A stretch of 64,000 bases of DNA, taken from the NCBI RefSeq assembly GCF_003234445.2, contig NZ_CP126269.1, positions 3,348,001-3,412,000 on the forward strand, given 5' to 3'. The stretch comes from Curtobacterium sp. MCLR17_036 (GTDB lineage Bacteria > Actinomycetota > Actinomycetes > Actinomycetales > Microbacteriaceae). The notes beneath the pieces were generated by a model that worked only from the letters and a program-made list of their open reading frames with translations, was not told the DNA's origin and did not search any database. A program made the translations under genes and the position numbers. This document shows positions 41,248-50,841 of this stretch, one piece after another. Position 1 is the stretch's first letter. Each line of letters starts with the position of its first letter.

Positions 41248-44200
41248 TCAGATGTCGTCGACAGAGGACGACTCGAACCGCGAGGAGATGTTGATGCCCA
41301 GCTCTTCGGCGGCGCGGAAGACCTCGTCGTCCGTGTCGCGGAGGCTGACCGCCTGGCCGTCGGCCGAGAGGACCTCGACGTTCAGGCAGAGCGACTGCAT
41401 CTCCTTCATGAGGACCTTGAACGACTCGGGGATGCCGGGCTCCTGGATGTTCTCGCCCTTGACGATCGCCTCGTAGACCTTCACGCGGCCGAGGATGTCG
41501 TCGGACTTGATCGTCAGGAGCTCCTGGAGGGCGTAGGCGGCGCCGTACGCCTCGAGTGCCCACACCTCCATCTCACCGAACCGCTGTCCACCGAACTGCG
41601 CCTTACCACCCAGCGGCTGCTGCGTGATCATCGAGTACGGACCGGTCGAACGCGCGTGGATCTTGTCGTCGACCAGGTGGTGCAGCTTGAGGATGTACAT
41701 GTAACCGACCGAGACGGGCTCCGGGAACGGCTCGCCGGAGCGGCCGTCGAAGAGCTGCGCCTTGCCGGACGAGCCGATGAGGCGCTCGCCGTCGCGGTTC
41801 GGCAGGGTCGAGTCGAGGAGGCCCTCGATCTCACGCTCGTAGGCACCGTCGAACACCGGGGTGGCGACCTTCGTGCCGGGCTCGGCGCTGCGCGCTGCCT
41901 CCGGCAGGTCGGCTGCCCACTCCTGGATGCCCTCGACGTTCCAGCCCTGCTTGGCGAGCCACCCGAGGTGGATCTCGAGCACCTGACCGAAGTTCATGCG
42001 GCCGGGGACGCCGAGCGGGTTGAGGACGATGTCGACCGGGGTGCCGTCCGCCAGGAACGGCATGTCCTCGACCGGCAGGATCGTCGAGATGACGCCCTTG
42101 TTGCCGTGACGACCGGCGAGCTTGTCACCCGCGGTGATCTTGCGCTTCTGGGCGATGTAGACGACCACGCGCTGGTTGACACCAGATCCGAGCTCGTCGT
42201 CGCCGTCCTGCGCGTCGAACACCTTGACGCCGATGATCGTGCCCTCTTCACCGTGGGGCACCTTGAGCGAGGTGTCGCGGACCTCGCGCGACTTCTCGTT
42301 GAAGATCGCGCGGAGCAGGCGCTCCTCGGCGCTCAGCTCGGTCTCGCCCTTCGGCGTGACCTTGCCGACCAGGATGTCGCCGGGGCGGACCTCGGCACCG
42401 ATGCGGATGATGCCGCGCTCGTCGAGGTCGGCCAGCAGGTCCGGGCTGACGTTGGGGAGGTCACGGGTGATCTCCTCCTTGCCGAGCTTCGTGTCGCGGG
42501 CGTCGACCTCGTACTCCTCGATGTGGATCGAGGAGAGCGTGTCGTCCTTGATGAGGTTCTGCGACAGGATCATCGCGTCCTCGTAGTTGTAGCCCTCCCA
42601 CGGCATGAACGCGACGAGGAGGTTCTTGCCGAGCGCGAGCTCGCCGTTCTCCGTCGCGGGACCGTCGGCGATGACCTCGCCCTGCTCCACACGCTCGCCC
42701 GCCGAGACGACCACGCGGTGGTTGTAGCTCGTGCCCTGGTTCGAGCGGTCGAACTTGCGCAGGTAGTAGGTCTGCGTGCCGCCCTCGTCGAGCTGCAGGG
42801 TCACGGCGTCGGCCGAGACCTCGGAGACGACACCGGCCTTGTCGGCGGTGACGACGTCGCCGGCGTCGATGGCCGTGTAGCCCTCCATGCCGGTGCCGAC
42901 GAGCGGCGACTCGGAACGGAGCAGCGGGACGGCCTGACGCTGCATGTTCGCACCCATGAGGGCGCGGTTCGCGTCGTCGTGCTCGAGGAACGGGATGAGC
43001 GACGTCGCGACCGACACCATCTGGCGCGGGGAGACGTCCATGTAGTCGACCTCGTCCTTGGCGACGAGTTCGACCTCGCCACCCTTCTTGCGGACGAGCA
43101 CCTTGTCGTCGGCGAAGTGGAAGTCGCTCGTCAGCGGGGCGTTGGCCTGCGCGACGACGAAGTCGTCCTCTTCCGAAGCGGTGAGGTAGTCGATGGTCTT
43201 CGTGACCTCGCCGTTGACGACGCGACGGTACGGGGTCTCGATGAAGCCGAAGGAGTTGATCCGACCGAACGAGGCGAGCGAACCGATCAGGCCGATGTTC
43301 GGGCCTTCCGGGGTCTCGATCGGGCACATGCGGCCGTAGTGCGACGGGTGGACGTCGCGGACCTCGACGCCGGCACGCTCACGGGACAGACCACCCGGGC
43401 CGAGGGCCGAGAGACGACGCTTGTGCGTCAGGCCCGCGAGCGGGTTGTTCTGGTCCATGAACTGCGACAGCTGGGACGTCCCGAAGAACTCCTTGATCGC
43501 GGCGACGACGGGGCGCACGTTGATCAGGGTCTGCGGCGTGATCGCCTCGATGTCCTGCGTGGTCATGCGCTCGCGGACGACGCGCTCCATGCGGGACAGA
43601 CCGGTGCGGACCTGGTTCTGGATGAGCTCGCCCACCGCGCGGATGCGACGGTTGCCGAAGTGGTCGATGTCGTCCACGTCGAGGCGCAGCTGCACCGGCT
43701 CGCCGTCGCGGACGCCGTCGATCGTGGTGCGCTCGGCGTGCAGCGACACGAGGTACTTGATCGTCGCGACGATGTCCTTGACGGTGAGCACCGAGTCGGA
43801 CAGCGGGGCGTCGATGCCGAGCTTGCGGTTGACCTTGTAGCGGCCGACCTTCGCCAGGTCGTAGCGCTTCGGGTTGAAGTAGAAGTTGTCGAGGAGCGCA
43901 CGCGCGGCCTCGGCGGCGACCTGCTCGCCCGGACGGAGCTTGCGGTAGATGTCCTTGAGCGCCTCTTCCTTCGTCAGGACGGCGTCCTTCTCGAGGGTCG
44001 ACTCGATCGAGGCGAAGCCCTGGAACTCGTCCATGATCTCTTCGCTCGTCAGGCCGAGGGCCTTGAGGAAGACCGTGACGGACTGCTTGCGCTTGCGGTC
44101 GATGCGCACGCCCACCTGGTCGCGCTTGTCGATCTCGAACTCGAGCCACGCACCGCGCGACGGGATCACACGGGCGGAGTAGATGTCCTTGTCGGAGGTC

Positions 44201-44736
44201 TTCTCCTGCTGGCGCTCGAAGTACACACCGGGGGAACGGACGAGCTGCGACACGACGACGCGCTCGGTGCCGTTGATGATGAACGTGCCGCGTTCGGTCA
44301 TGAGCGGGAAGTCGCCCATGAAGACCGTCTGCGTCTTGATCTCACCCGTCATGTGGTTCATGAACTCGGCGTTGACGTACAGCGGGGCGGCGTAGGTCTT
44401 GCCGCGCTCCTTGCAGTCGTCGATCGAGTACTTCGGGTCCTCGAGCTCGGGAGCCGTGAACGAGAGCTGCATGGTCTCGCCGAGGTCCTCGATCGGGGAG
44501 ATCTCCTCGAAGATCTCCTCGAGGCCGGAGTGCAGGGCGAGGTCGGTGCGACCCTGCTCCTGTCCCTCTGCGAGACGGGCCTTCCAGACGTCGTTGCCGA
44601 CGAGCCAGTCGAAGCTCTCCGTCTGGAGTGCGAGCAGATCAGGAACCGTGAGGGTGTCCGTGATCTTGGCGAACGAGAGTCGCGAGTGGTTGCGACCGTT
44701 CTTGGGGTTGGTGGATGCGTTGGGCGCAGCAGCCAA
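41248..44736 (-). CDS. rpoB: RNA polymerase subunit beta
   Basis: Large catalytic subunit. 1162 residues from the TTG at 44736, chosen because GGAGG lies eight bases before it and it yields the typical AAAPNAS start ahead of [13 protein letters not shown]. The rifampicin region (about residues 420-450) reads [15 protein letters not shown] and [10 protein letters not shown], with the usual serine, histidine, and aspartate contacts, so a rifampicin-sensitive enzyme is expected. Two rare TTG starts in a row, here and in rpoC, are worth noting. Confidence 0.98.
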   Translation of the reverse strand: MAAAPNASTNPKNGRNHSRLSFAKITDTLTVPDLLALQTESFDWLVGNDVWKARLAEGQEQGRTDLALHSGLEEIFEEISPIEDLGETMQLSFTAPELEDPKYSIDDCKERGKTYAAPLYVNAEFMNHMTGEIKTQTVFMGDFPLMTERGTFIINGTERVVVSQLVRSPGVYFERQQEKTSDKDIYSARVIPSRGAWLEFEIDKRDQVGVRIDRKRKQSVTVFLKALGLTSEEIMDEFQGFASIESTLEKDAVLTKEEALKDIYRKLRPGEQVAAEAARALLDNFYFNPKRYDLAKVGRYKVNRKLGIDAPLSDSVLTVKDIVATIKYLVSLHAERTTIDGVRDGEPVQLRLDVDDIDHFGNRRIRAVGELIQNQVRTGLSRMERVVRERMTTQDIEAITPQTLINVRPVVAAIKEFFGTSQLSQFMDQNNPLAGLTHKRRLSALGPGGLSRERAGVEVRDVHPSHYGRMCPIETPEGPNIGLIGSLASFGRINSFGFIETPYRRVVNGEVTKTIDYLTASEEDDFVVAQANAPLTSDFHFADDKVLVRKKGGEVELVAKDEVDYMDVSPRQMVSVATSLIPFLEHDDANRALMGANMQRQAVPLLRSESPLVGTGMEGYTAIDAGDVVTADKAGVVSEVSADAVTLQLDEGGTQTYYLRKFDRSNQGTSYNHRVVVSAGERVEQGEVIADGPATENGELALGKNLLVAFMPWEGYNYEDAMILSQNLIKDDTLSSIHIEEYEVDARDTKLGKEEITRDLPNVSPDLLADLDERGIIRIGAEVRPGDILVGKVTPKGETELSAEERLLRAIFNEKSREVRDTSLKVPHGEEGTIIGVKVFDAQDGDDELGSGVNQRVVVYIAQKRKITAGDKLAGRHGNKGVISTILPVEDMPFLADGTPVDIVLNPLGVPGRMNFGQVLEIHLGWLAKQGWNVEGIQEWAADLPEAARSAEPGTKVATPVFDGAYEREIEGLLDSTLPNRDGERLIGSSGKAQLFDGRSGEPFPEPVSVGYMYILKLHHLVDDKIHARSTGPYSMITQQPLGGKAQFGGQRFGEMEVWALEAYGAAYALQELLTIKSDDILGRVKVYEAIVKGENIQEPGIPESFKVLMKEMQSLCLNVEVLSADGQAVSLRDTDDEVFRAAEELGINISSRFESSSVDDI

Positions 44737-45026
44737 GGGTGTGACCTCCGTAGGCCCCGTCGGGCCGACACTGACGAAGCAGTGTGTAGGTGAGTGGATT
44801 GATCGCTCGGCGATCCCCGAAGAGTCCGTGCCCTGTGACCACGCCGACGCGTGCCGGACGCAGGACGTCGGTGCACGTGTGGGATGATCTCCGTGAGCGG
44901 TACCCGCCGCCATATACGGGTCCGGCTGCACCAGGGCGGAGAAGAACCTGGTTGTGTGGACCAGGCTCAGAGGACTCTGCGTCGACCGCAATATGACGAC
45001 ACGGATGCCAGGGAGCGCGAACTGTC

Positions 45027-45056
45027 ATCATAGGTCGCGTCGGAGCGTGCTGTCCA
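45027..45056 (-). promoter_or_regulatory. Promoter of rpoBC
   Basis: On the minus strand TGGACA (45056-45051) is followed after 18 bases by TATGAT (45032-45027), five of six matches at each box. It leaves a leader of about 285 bases before the rpoB TTG. In other actinobacteria rpoB also has a long leader. Confidence 0.72.
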
Positions 45057-45064
45057 GTCCTGGC

Positions 45065-45094
45065 TTGACCGGATTCGGCGCGGGCGTGTATAAG
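45065..45094 (+). promoter_or_regulatory. Opposite-strand promoter-like site behind the rpoBC promoter
   Basis: TTGACC (45065-45070), 18 bases, TATAAG (45089-45094) on the plus strand, with its -35 only eight bases from the -35 of the rpoBC promoter. It would fire into the 3' end of the 45107-45676 gene in antisense. It may be a chance match or a source of antisense RNA. Confidence 0.35.
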
Positions 45095-45106
45095 CCTGCC
45101 ACCTGC

Positions 45107-45676
45107 TCAGCCGACGCGTCCGCGCGCGACGCCCGCCGCGCCTCCAGACCGGCCATGCGGCCCCGCCAGTGCACGGAGGACGCCCTCGGGTCGGCGGCTG
45201 CGCACGAAGGTCCGGCGACCGCGGTCGTCGGTGAACTCGATGCCCGGCCCCGGCGTGAGGATCAGCGCGCGGACGCCGCGACGGAACCGCAGACCGACGC
45301 CGCCGTACGTGGCGGCGTCCGCCTCGACGAGGCGCACGGCCGCGATGCGTCGACGCGGGATCCGGCGGGGCGGCAGCGGTCGGAAGTGCAGGACCACGTG
45401 GTCCGCGGTGACGGTGCAGCCGGAGCGGGCGAGCAGCAGCAGCAGGCCGACGACCACGCCGAGGACCCCCGGCAGCACGAGCGCGCTCTCCGGGGCCTCG
45501 CCGGGCCAGCCGAGGACCGCTGCGGTGAGCGCCGCGCCCGCGACGAACAGGACGGCGCCGGTGGCGCGCATCCAGGCCGGGGCCGGTTCGCGGTCGGTGT
45601 GGACGGGTCGGGGGACGTGGACCGCCCGCGGGCGGGCGGCGCGTGCGGTGGGCACGCTCATGGTGTCGGCGGTCAT
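45107..45676 (-). CDS. Two-helix membrane protein, PH-like tail
   Basis: 189 residues from the ATG at 45676, with AGGAGACCCGC before it. A polar N-terminus of about 33 residues leads to two membrane helices (about 36-55 and 66-85) joined by a short loop, then a cytoplasmic domain with GCTVTADHVVLHFRPLPPRR and RGVRALILTPGPGIEFTDD, the layout of small bacterial PH-like (DUF58/PH_6) membrane proteins. It lies upstream of the rpoBC promoter on the same strand; no terminator was seen between them, so read-through into rpoB is conceivable. Function unknown. Confidence 0.7.
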   Translation of the reverse strand: MTADTMSVPTARAARPRAVHVPRPVHTDREPAPAWMRATGAVLFVAGAALTAAVLGWPGEAPESALVLPGVLGVVVGLLLLLARSGCTVTADHVVLHFRPLPPRRIPRRRIAAVRLVEADAATYGGVGLRFRRGVRALILTPGPGIEFTDDRGRRTFVRSRRPEGVLRALAGPHGRSGGAAGVARGRVG

Positions 45677-46018
45677 GCGGGTCTCCTGCGGACAGGGCGT
45701 GCTGGTGCTCGACGGCCAGCGCTCGCGGGTGACCGGAAGGGGGCGTGCCGGGCACGCCGACGGCGCGCACGCTCGAGCGGTGGGGGCGCTCACGGGCACG
45801 TCGTGGTCGCGGGGAGGACGGACGCTCGGGGTGTGGGGCCCCGGGCCTCGACGCTCTCGGCGCGACGACTGTGGCCAGAATACCGAGCGTTGCTTGGCAT
45901 CTGCTGTCCGTCGGTGGTCGCCCGGGAGGCCCGCCCTGCGTCCGCCCCGCAGGTCTCGGCGGGACCGTGGTCGGCACCGTGATCGCGGCGCGTCCGCCGG
46001 TGGTGTTCGATTGACGAC
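45677..46018. other. Divergent spacer without gene
   Basis: 342 bases between a minus-strand membrane-protein gene and a plus-strand methyltransferase-like gene. A hairpin (ggcgtgcc/ggcacgcc) lies near 45746-45762. The minus strand has a TATTCT hexamer at about 45876-45881, but no matching -35. I see no coding potential beyond composition artefacts. Confidence 0.5.
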
Positions 46019-46861
46019 ATGGCTGATGCGTTCGACGGGTTCCGGATCGGTGCGGGGCACTCCGTGATCGAGCCGGACCGGCACCGTCCCGGTTCGTTCA
46101 CGCTCGTGGTCGACGGCACCCCGCAGTCGCACGTCGACCTCGACGACCCGACGCACCTGGCCTTCGAGTACATCCGCCGGATCGGGCACGCGATCGACCT
46201 GCTGCCGGACGGGCCGATCACGGCGCTGCACCTCGGCGCCGGTGCGCTGACGCTCCCCCGCTACGTCGCGGTGACCCGGCCGGGCTCGCGCCAGCAGGTC
46301 GTCGAGCTCGAGCGCGACCTGGTCGACCACGTCCGCGAGGCCCTGCCGTTCCCGCGCGGGGCCTCGATCCGCGTCCGGTACGGCGACGCCCGCGAGGTCC
46401 TGTCGAAGCTGCCGGCCGGCCTGCACGGCACGGTCGACCTGGCCGTCGTGGACGTCTTCGGCGGGTCGCGGATCCCGGCGCACGTGACGAGCGTCGAGTT
46501 CTACCGCTCGGTGGCCGAGTTCCTGTCGCCGACGGGCATCGTCGCGGTCAACGTCGCCGACGGTGCCGGGCTGGCCTTCGCACGGGGGCAGGCCTCGACC
46601 CTGCAGTCGGTGCTGCCGTCGGTCGCGGCCGTCGCGGACACCGGGATGCTCAAGGGACGGCGCTTCGGCAACATCGTGCTGCTCGGCTCGCCGACGGAGC
46701 TGCCGGTGGCGGACATGCCGCGGCGGTACTCGTCCGACCCGATGCCGGCGAAGGTCGTGCACGGCGCCGAGCTGCGGGCGTTCGTCGCCGGGGCGCCGAT
46801 CGTGACCGACGCGACCGCGGTGGCGTCGCCGGAGCCGAACCGGAGCGTGTTCGGGGGCTGA
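46019..46861 (+). CDS. Spermidine-synthase-like methyltransferase-fold protein
   Basis: 280 residues from the ATG at 46019. It has the Rossmann part of the spermidine synthase family: LHLGAGALTLPRYVAVTRPG (motif I), QVVELERDLVDHVRE (acidic residue after strand 2), VRYGDAREVL and DLAVVDVFGGSRIPAHVTS. The N-terminal beta domain that grips the polyamine is short, and the DVFGG segment replaces the DxxDP gate of true synthases, so polyamine synthesis is doubtful. Actinobacterial relatives are annotated as fused-MFS spermidine synthase-like proteins. Substrate unknown. Confidence 0.82.
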   Translation: MADAFDGFRIGAGHSVIEPDRHRPGSFTLVVDGTPQSHVDLDDPTHLAFEYIRRIGHAIDLLPDGPITALHLGAGALTLPRYVAVTRPGSRQQVVELERDLVDHVREALPFPRGASIRVRYGDAREVLSKLPAGLHGTVDLAVVDVFGGSRIPAHVTSVEFYRSVAEFLSPTGIVAVNVADGAGLAFARGQASTLQSVLPSVAAVADTGMLKGRRFGNIVLLGSPTELPVADMPRRYSSDPMPAKVVHGAELRAFVAGAPIVTDATAVASPEPNRSVFGG

Positions 46862-46958
46862 CCACCGGCGTGACCCGGGTTCCGGACAGCGGTGGGGGCG
46901 GCTGTCAGGATGGACAGCACGACCGTGCACGAGCACGACCGAGCGATGGGAACCCCCG

Positions 46959-47687
46959 ATGACGAACGACGACCGGAGCAACGAGGACCGCGCGGGCGAC
47001 GGCCGGACGCCGGACTGGAACGGTTCGCCGCAGCAGCCCGCCGCCGACGCGCCCCGCTACGGCGAGCGCACCGACGCGGCACCGGGCTCGGCGCCGCAGT
47101 ACGGCGAGCAGCAGTACGGCCAGCAGCAGTACGGGCAGCCCGAGCACGGACAGCCCCAGTACGGACAGCAGTACGGGCAGCAGCACGACCACGGGCAGCA
47201 GCAGTACGGGCAGCAGCAGTACGCCGCGGCGCCGACGCACGACGCCGGAGCGCCCTCGTGGCAGGGCTACGAGGAGCCGAAGGCCAAGAAGAAGACCCTC
47301 GGCGTCGTCGCGTTCGTGCTCGGGCTGCTCTCGCTCGTGGTCGGGGTCATCGGCGGCTACCTGCTCGGTTCCGGCCTCGTCAGCGGCGACGTGATCGACA
47401 CCCTGCGCCAGGGCGCGGACGGCTCGACGCTCGACCAGTCGGACGTCCAGCAGCAGCTGCTGAACGACCCGGCGGTCCGCGCACAGCTCGTCACCGCGTT
47501 CGCCGTGATCGGTGTCGCGGCGCTGCTCGGCCTCTGGGCGCTCGTCCAGGGCATCATCGCCGCCGTGACCAAGCGCGGTCGCGGGTGGGGCATCTTCGCG
47601 ATCGTCCTGGCCGTCGTGGCGACGATCGCCACGTTCGTCGTCTACATCGGTGTGGTCGCTGCTGCAGCGGCCGGCAGCGTCTCCTGA
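46959..47687 (+). CDS. QYG-repeat membrane protein, three helices
   Basis: 242 residues. The first 110 are cytoplasmic and disordered, and between residues 46 and 89 they consist almost only of Q, Y and G in repeats such as QQYGQ and QPQYGQ, with a few H. A KAKKK clamp leads to three membrane helices (about 113-137, 176-202 and 210-236). Many actinobacterial DUF4190-type proteins share this plan of a low-complexity head and a small membrane domain. Sticky Q/Y-rich heads of this sort can drive clustering; no enzyme motif is present. Confidence 0.8.
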   Translation: MTNDDRSNEDRAGDGRTPDWNGSPQQPAADAPRYGERTDAAPGSAPQYGEQQYGQQQYGQPEHGQPQYGQQYGQQHDHGQQQYGQQQYAAAPTHDAGAPSWQGYEEPKAKKKTLGVVAFVLGLLSLVVGVIGGYLLGSGLVSGDVIDTLRQGADGSTLDQSDVQQQLLNDPAVRAQLVTAFAVIGVAALLGLWALVQGIIAAVTKRGRGWGIFAIVLAVVATIATFVVYIGVVAAAAAGSVS

Positions 47688-47838
47688 CCGAGACCGTCCC
47701 GGACGGCCCGTCGTGCTCCGGCACGGCGGGCCGTTCAGCTTGCCAGGCCCGTCGGCGCACCGGTACCGCGCCCGGCCTGAGCAACCCCGAGCGCGTCGCA
47801 CCGTCGGCTCCCGGCGGAGCGCGGCTACCCTCGAACCG

Positions 47839-48669
47839 ATGTCCCTCCCGCCCGATGACCGTCAGCAGCCCGACCCGTCCGACCGATCCCGCGAACCGCG
47901 CCACGCGGCTCCCGTGACGGCCGGGGTCAGCCCGGGCAGCACCTTCGCGCCCATCAGCCTCCGCCCCGCGGTGGACGCGGACGCCGTGCACCAGCGCCTC
48001 CGCGACCTCGGGCAGAGCCGCAGCACCGACGCCCTCGCCGAGCGCGCGGAGCTCCTCCGCCTGCTGGGCCGCCTCGACGAGTCGCTCGTCGTCGCCGAGG
48101 AGGTCTTCCGCCTCGCGATGTTCACCGGGGAGCGCCAGGACAAGGTCGCCGCCCGCATCCGCCGTGCGCACGTGCTGCACGACCTCGGTCGGCACGAGCG
48201 CGCCGCGTCCGAGGCCGCCCTGGCACGCGACACCGCCGCGACCGAGGAGTGGCCCGAGCTCGAGGGCGCCGCCGCCGAGATCGAGGGCTGGTCGCTGTTC
48301 GAGGTCGACCGCTTCGACGAGGCCCGCGCCGCCCTGTCGCGTGCCTACCAGGCCTTCCGCCAGGCCGGCGCCCCGTCCGAGCGCACCGACGCCCTGCGCA
48401 CCGCGGTGGAGGCCGCGATGCGCGCGTCGATCTCGAACCCGACGGAGTCCGCCGACAAGCCCCGGACGGCGCGGGAGATCGCCGCCCGGCGCTCCGAGGA
48501 CGACGAGCCGACGACCCGTGTCGCCGAGCCGGTCAAGCAGGTCCCGCCGATCCGTCGCCGCGTGCTCGGCGCCCCGGACGCCGCACGGACCGAGGCGGAC
48601 GACATCTGGGGCCGGATCGCGGCCCGGGCGGCGAAGAAGGGCCAGGCCGACCCCCGCGCCGAGCAGTGA
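47839..48669 (+). CDS. TPR-like helical protein
   Basis: 276 residues from the ATG at 47839. A polar N-terminus is followed by helical pairs that read as TPR-like repeats between about 45 and 200 (LAERAELLRLLGRLDESLVV; IRRAHVLHDLGRHERAASEA; SLFEVDRFDEARAALSRAYQ), and a basic, disordered C-terminus. No catalytic residues. TPR proteins act as scaffolds; the partner is not known. Its stop overlaps the next gene (GTGA), so it is translated with the SprT-like protein. Confidence 0.78.
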   Translation: MSLPPDDRQQPDPSDRSREPRHAAPVTAGVSPGSTFAPISLRPAVDADAVHQRLRDLGQSRSTDALAERAELLRLLGRLDESLVVAEEVFRLAMFTGERQDKVAARIRRAHVLHDLGRHERAASEAALARDTAATEEWPELEGAAAEIEGWSLFEVDRFDEARAALSRAYQAFRQAGAPSERTDALRTAVEAAMRASISNPTESADKPRTAREIAARRSEDDEPTTRVAEPVKQVPPIRRRVLGAPDAARTEADDIWGRIAARAAKKGQADPRAEQ

Positions 48670-49157
48670 CGGCCCTCGACGCCGTGCGGCTGCGCGCCGA
48701 GGAGCTCATCGCGGAGCACCTCGGCACCGGCACCTGGACGTTCGGGTTCGACCACGCGAAGACCCGGGCCGGGCAGTGCGACTTCGCCCGTCGGCGCATC
48801 ACCGTGAGCCGGCACCTGGCGGCACGGTTCTCCGACGACGACGTCGAACAGGTGCTGCTGCACGAGGTCGCCCACGCGCTCGCCGGGCCCCGAGCCGGCC
48901 ACGGAGCCGGGTGGAAGCGGACCGCGAGCGCCCTCGGCTACACCGGCTCCCGCCTGCACGACGGCCCGATCGCCAGCGAGCTCGCCCCGTGGATCGGCGT
49001 CTGCCCGGCCGGGCACGAGCACTTCCGCTACCGCACGCCCACGCGCCAGCTGGCCTGTGCGCGGTGCTCGCGACGGTTCGACAGCCGCAACGTCATCGCG
49101 TGGCGCCGCCGGACCGCCGCCGACGCCCCGACGACGGTGTCCGCGGCTACCGCATGA
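48666..49157 (+). CDS. SprT-like zinc metalloprotein
   Basis: 163 residues from the GTG at 48666, which overlaps the upstream stop. It has the zincin motif HEVAH at 66-70 with a third ligand H79 in AGHGAGW, and a C-terminal zinc ribbon beginning at C113 and closing with CARC (131-134). This is the SprT/Spartan layout; eukaryotic Spartan cuts proteins crosslinked to DNA, while the role of bacterial SprT is poorly known. It is coupled to the TPR-like gene, which may be its partner (inference). Confidence 0.88.
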   Translation: MTALDAVRLRAEELIAEHLGTGTWTFGFDHAKTRAGQCDFARRRITVSRHLAARFSDDDVEQVLLHEVAHALAGPRAGHGAGWKRTASALGYTGSRLHDGPIASELAPWIGVCPAGHEHFRYRTPTRQLACARCSRRFDSRNVIAWRRRTAADAPTTVSAATA

Positions 49158-49204
49158 CCCACTCCGCGCTCGGAGGCGCGCCGGTGAACCGTTAGCCTGG
49201 CCTG

Positions 49205-49900
49205 ATGCACACGGGGCAGCACATCCGCACGGACGCCGGATCCTCCTGGTTCTTCGACGCCGGTCGGATCGCGCTCGACTTCGCCCACACCGGCGGCTTC
49301 GCGGACGACCCGGACGGCCGCCGTCCCCGGTCCCAGCTCGGCGAGCTGCTCGCGAGCCCGGCCGACCTGGACGAGTGGCTCGGCGACCACACCGAACCGA
49401 TCGACGCCGGCGCGAGTGCCCGTGAGCTGCAGGACGCCCGCGCGCTCCGCGCCGCCGTCGCACGCCTCGCCACCGCGGCGGCACCCGCCCCGGCGGCGAC
49501 CGCAGCCGACCGCACCGCCGTCGCGGCGGGCCTGCGCGCCGGGACCGGCCGGACGCGCCCCGCGCCCGACGACATCGACACCGTGAACCTGTTCGCCGCC
49601 CTGCCGGACGTGCCCCCGAGCCTCCCGGGTGGCCGCCGTCGCGCCGGGGCGAACCGCGTGCGCCTGGCCCAGGCCCTGTCGAGCGTCGCGCGGGACGCGG
49701 TCGCGCTCTTCAGCGAGGTCGGCTTCGACGACGTCGAGGCCGACGGCCGGCCCACCCGTCTGAGCCGCTGCTCGGCGGACGACTGCGGGCTCGTGTTCTA
49801 CGACTCCTCGCGCGGCGGGACCCGACGCTGGTGCTCGATGCAGCGCTGCGGCAACCGGGCGAAGGTGCGGGCGCACCGCGCCCGTCGCGCCGCGGCCTGA
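49205..49900 (+). CDS. CGNR zinc-finger / ABATE-domain regulator
   Basis: 231 residues. The N-terminal half fits the ABATE domain of stress-linked transcription regulators (ALDFAHTGGF and an RALRAAVARL helix). The C-terminus has the CGNR zinc finger: LSRCSADDCGLVFYD, then RRWCSMQRCGNRAKV, where four cysteines bind zinc. These proteins are thought to bind DNA, but no target is established. It faces the roadblock genes across a bidirectional terminator. Confidence 0.92.
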   Translation: MHTGQHIRTDAGSSWFFDAGRIALDFAHTGGFADDPDGRRPRSQLGELLASPADLDEWLGDHTEPIDAGASARELQDARALRAAVARLATAAAPAPAATAADRTAVAAGLRAGTGRTRPAPDDIDTVNLFAALPDVPPSLPGGRRRAGANRVRLAQALSSVARDAVALFSEVGFDDVEADGRPTRLSRCSADDCGLVFYDSSRGGTRRWCSMQRCGNRAKVRAHRARRAAA

Positions 49901-49920
49901 CCCGTCGGGACGCCCCCGGA

Positions 49921-49960
49921 ACGACGAAGCGGCCCCGCACACGCGGGGCCGCTTCGTCGT
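49921..49960. terminator. Bidirectional 18-bp terminator
   Basis: Perfect stem 49921-49938 with 49943-49960 and a four-base loop, between the convergent CGNR gene (+, ends 49900) and the roadblock gene (-, ends 49970). The plus-strand tail gcttcgtcgtgtcgg is identical to that of the terminator at 60008-60041. Confidence 0.9.
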
Positions 49961-49969
49961 GTCGGCGGA

Positions 49970-50329
49970 TCAGAACTGCAGGGCGCCCTCGACCGACTTG
50001 ACCTTCATGCGCGCGAGCGCCAGGTTCGCCTTCGCACGGTCGAGCACGAAGTAGATGAAGACCTCGGGCTGCGCGGCGAGCGGGCGGATGATGTGGAACT
50101 GCGACGACAGCGTGATGAGGATGTCGTCGATCGAGTCGGCGAGGCCGAGCGAGCGCGCGGTCTTGAGCTTGGCGCGCACGACCTCGGTGTTGCCGGCGGC
50201 GGCGAGTTCGAGGTCGATGCCGGAGCCGGCGCCGCCGAGCAGCATGCCGGAGCCGCTGTCGACGACCGCGGCGGCCATGGCGCCGTCGACCGCGACGAGC
50301 TCGTTCAGGGAGTCGGTGATGGAGGACAT
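49970..50329 (-). CDS. Roadblock/LC7-domain protein 1
   Basis: 119 residues covering one roadblock fold: LNELVAVDGAMAAAVVDSGS (first strand and helix), then DDILITLSSQFHIIRPLAA and VFIYFVLDRAKANLALARMK. Roadblock proteins pair with small GTPases, as MglB does with MglA. It is the distal gene of the module, 74 bases after the other three, which overlap each other. No DNA-binding motif. Confidence 0.85.
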   Translation of the reverse strand: MSSITDSLNELVAVDGAMAAAVVDSGSGMLLGGAGSGIDLELAAAGNTEVVRAKLKTARSLGLADSIDDILITLSSQFHIIRPLAAQPEVFIYFVLDRAKANLALARMKVKSVEGALQF

Positions 50330-50403
50330 TCGGGTTTCCTTGTCGTTCGGTGCGGTCGACCGGTCCCGGGGCGGGTCCGATCGGTGGAGGGGCCGACGTC
50401 GGT

Positions 50404-50841
50404 TCAGAACGTGGCCGCGGTCGGGGTGCGCTGCGCCTGCGCGAGGCCCTCGCCGATGCGGGTGGAGCAGCGGCGGGCCACGGTGAGCGCCTTGCCGAGC
50501 ATCTCGTCGGTGTCGAAGAGCGCGGCGAGCACGATGGTGGAGCCGGGGATCCGCATCTGGATCAGGTGGCCGCGCTCGGCGGCGATGATCACGTACTCGC
50601 CGGCGCCCATCGCGAGCTCGCGACCGACGGCCTCGCTCAGCGCCTGGATCGAGCTCGCCATGCTGGCGAAGCGACCGCCGTCGGTGACAGCGGCGTTCGA
50701 CTCGGCGACGCGGACGACCTCGAAGCCGTCGTCGCTGAGCAGCGAGGCGGTGAGCAGCGAGCTCGCGGCCTCGCGCATCGCGGAGAGTTCGACCCGGCCG
50801 AGTTCGATGACGGCGGGGTCCTGGTGGGGGGCGGTGGACAT
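50404..50841 (-). CDS. Roadblock/LC7-domain protein 2
   Basis: 145 residues from the ATG at 50841, which shares its first base with the stop of the GTPase gene (TGATG). Roadblock fold with MREAASSLLTASLLSDDGFE, SNAAVTDGGRFASMASSIQA and GEYVIIAAERGHLIQMRIPG. It resembles CvnB of Streptomyces conservons in size and in its place next to a CvnD-type GTPase. Probably acts on that GTPase. Confidence 0.85.
   Translation of the reverse strand: MSTAPHQDPAVIELGRVELSAMREAASSLLTASLLSDDGFEVVRVAESNAAVTDGGRFASMASSIQALSEAVGRELAMGAGEYVIIAAERGHLIQMRIPGSTIVLAALFDTDEMLGKALTVARRCSTRIGEGLAQAQRTPTAATF

Noticed and set aside
45746..45762. Hairpin ggcgtgcc/ggcacgcc as a terminator
   Set aside because: It lies in a divergent spacer where no gene ends.
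46959..47687. The QYG head as a collagen-like or fibre domain
   Set aside because: There is no G-x-y periodicity and the segment lies before the first membrane helix, probably inside the cell.
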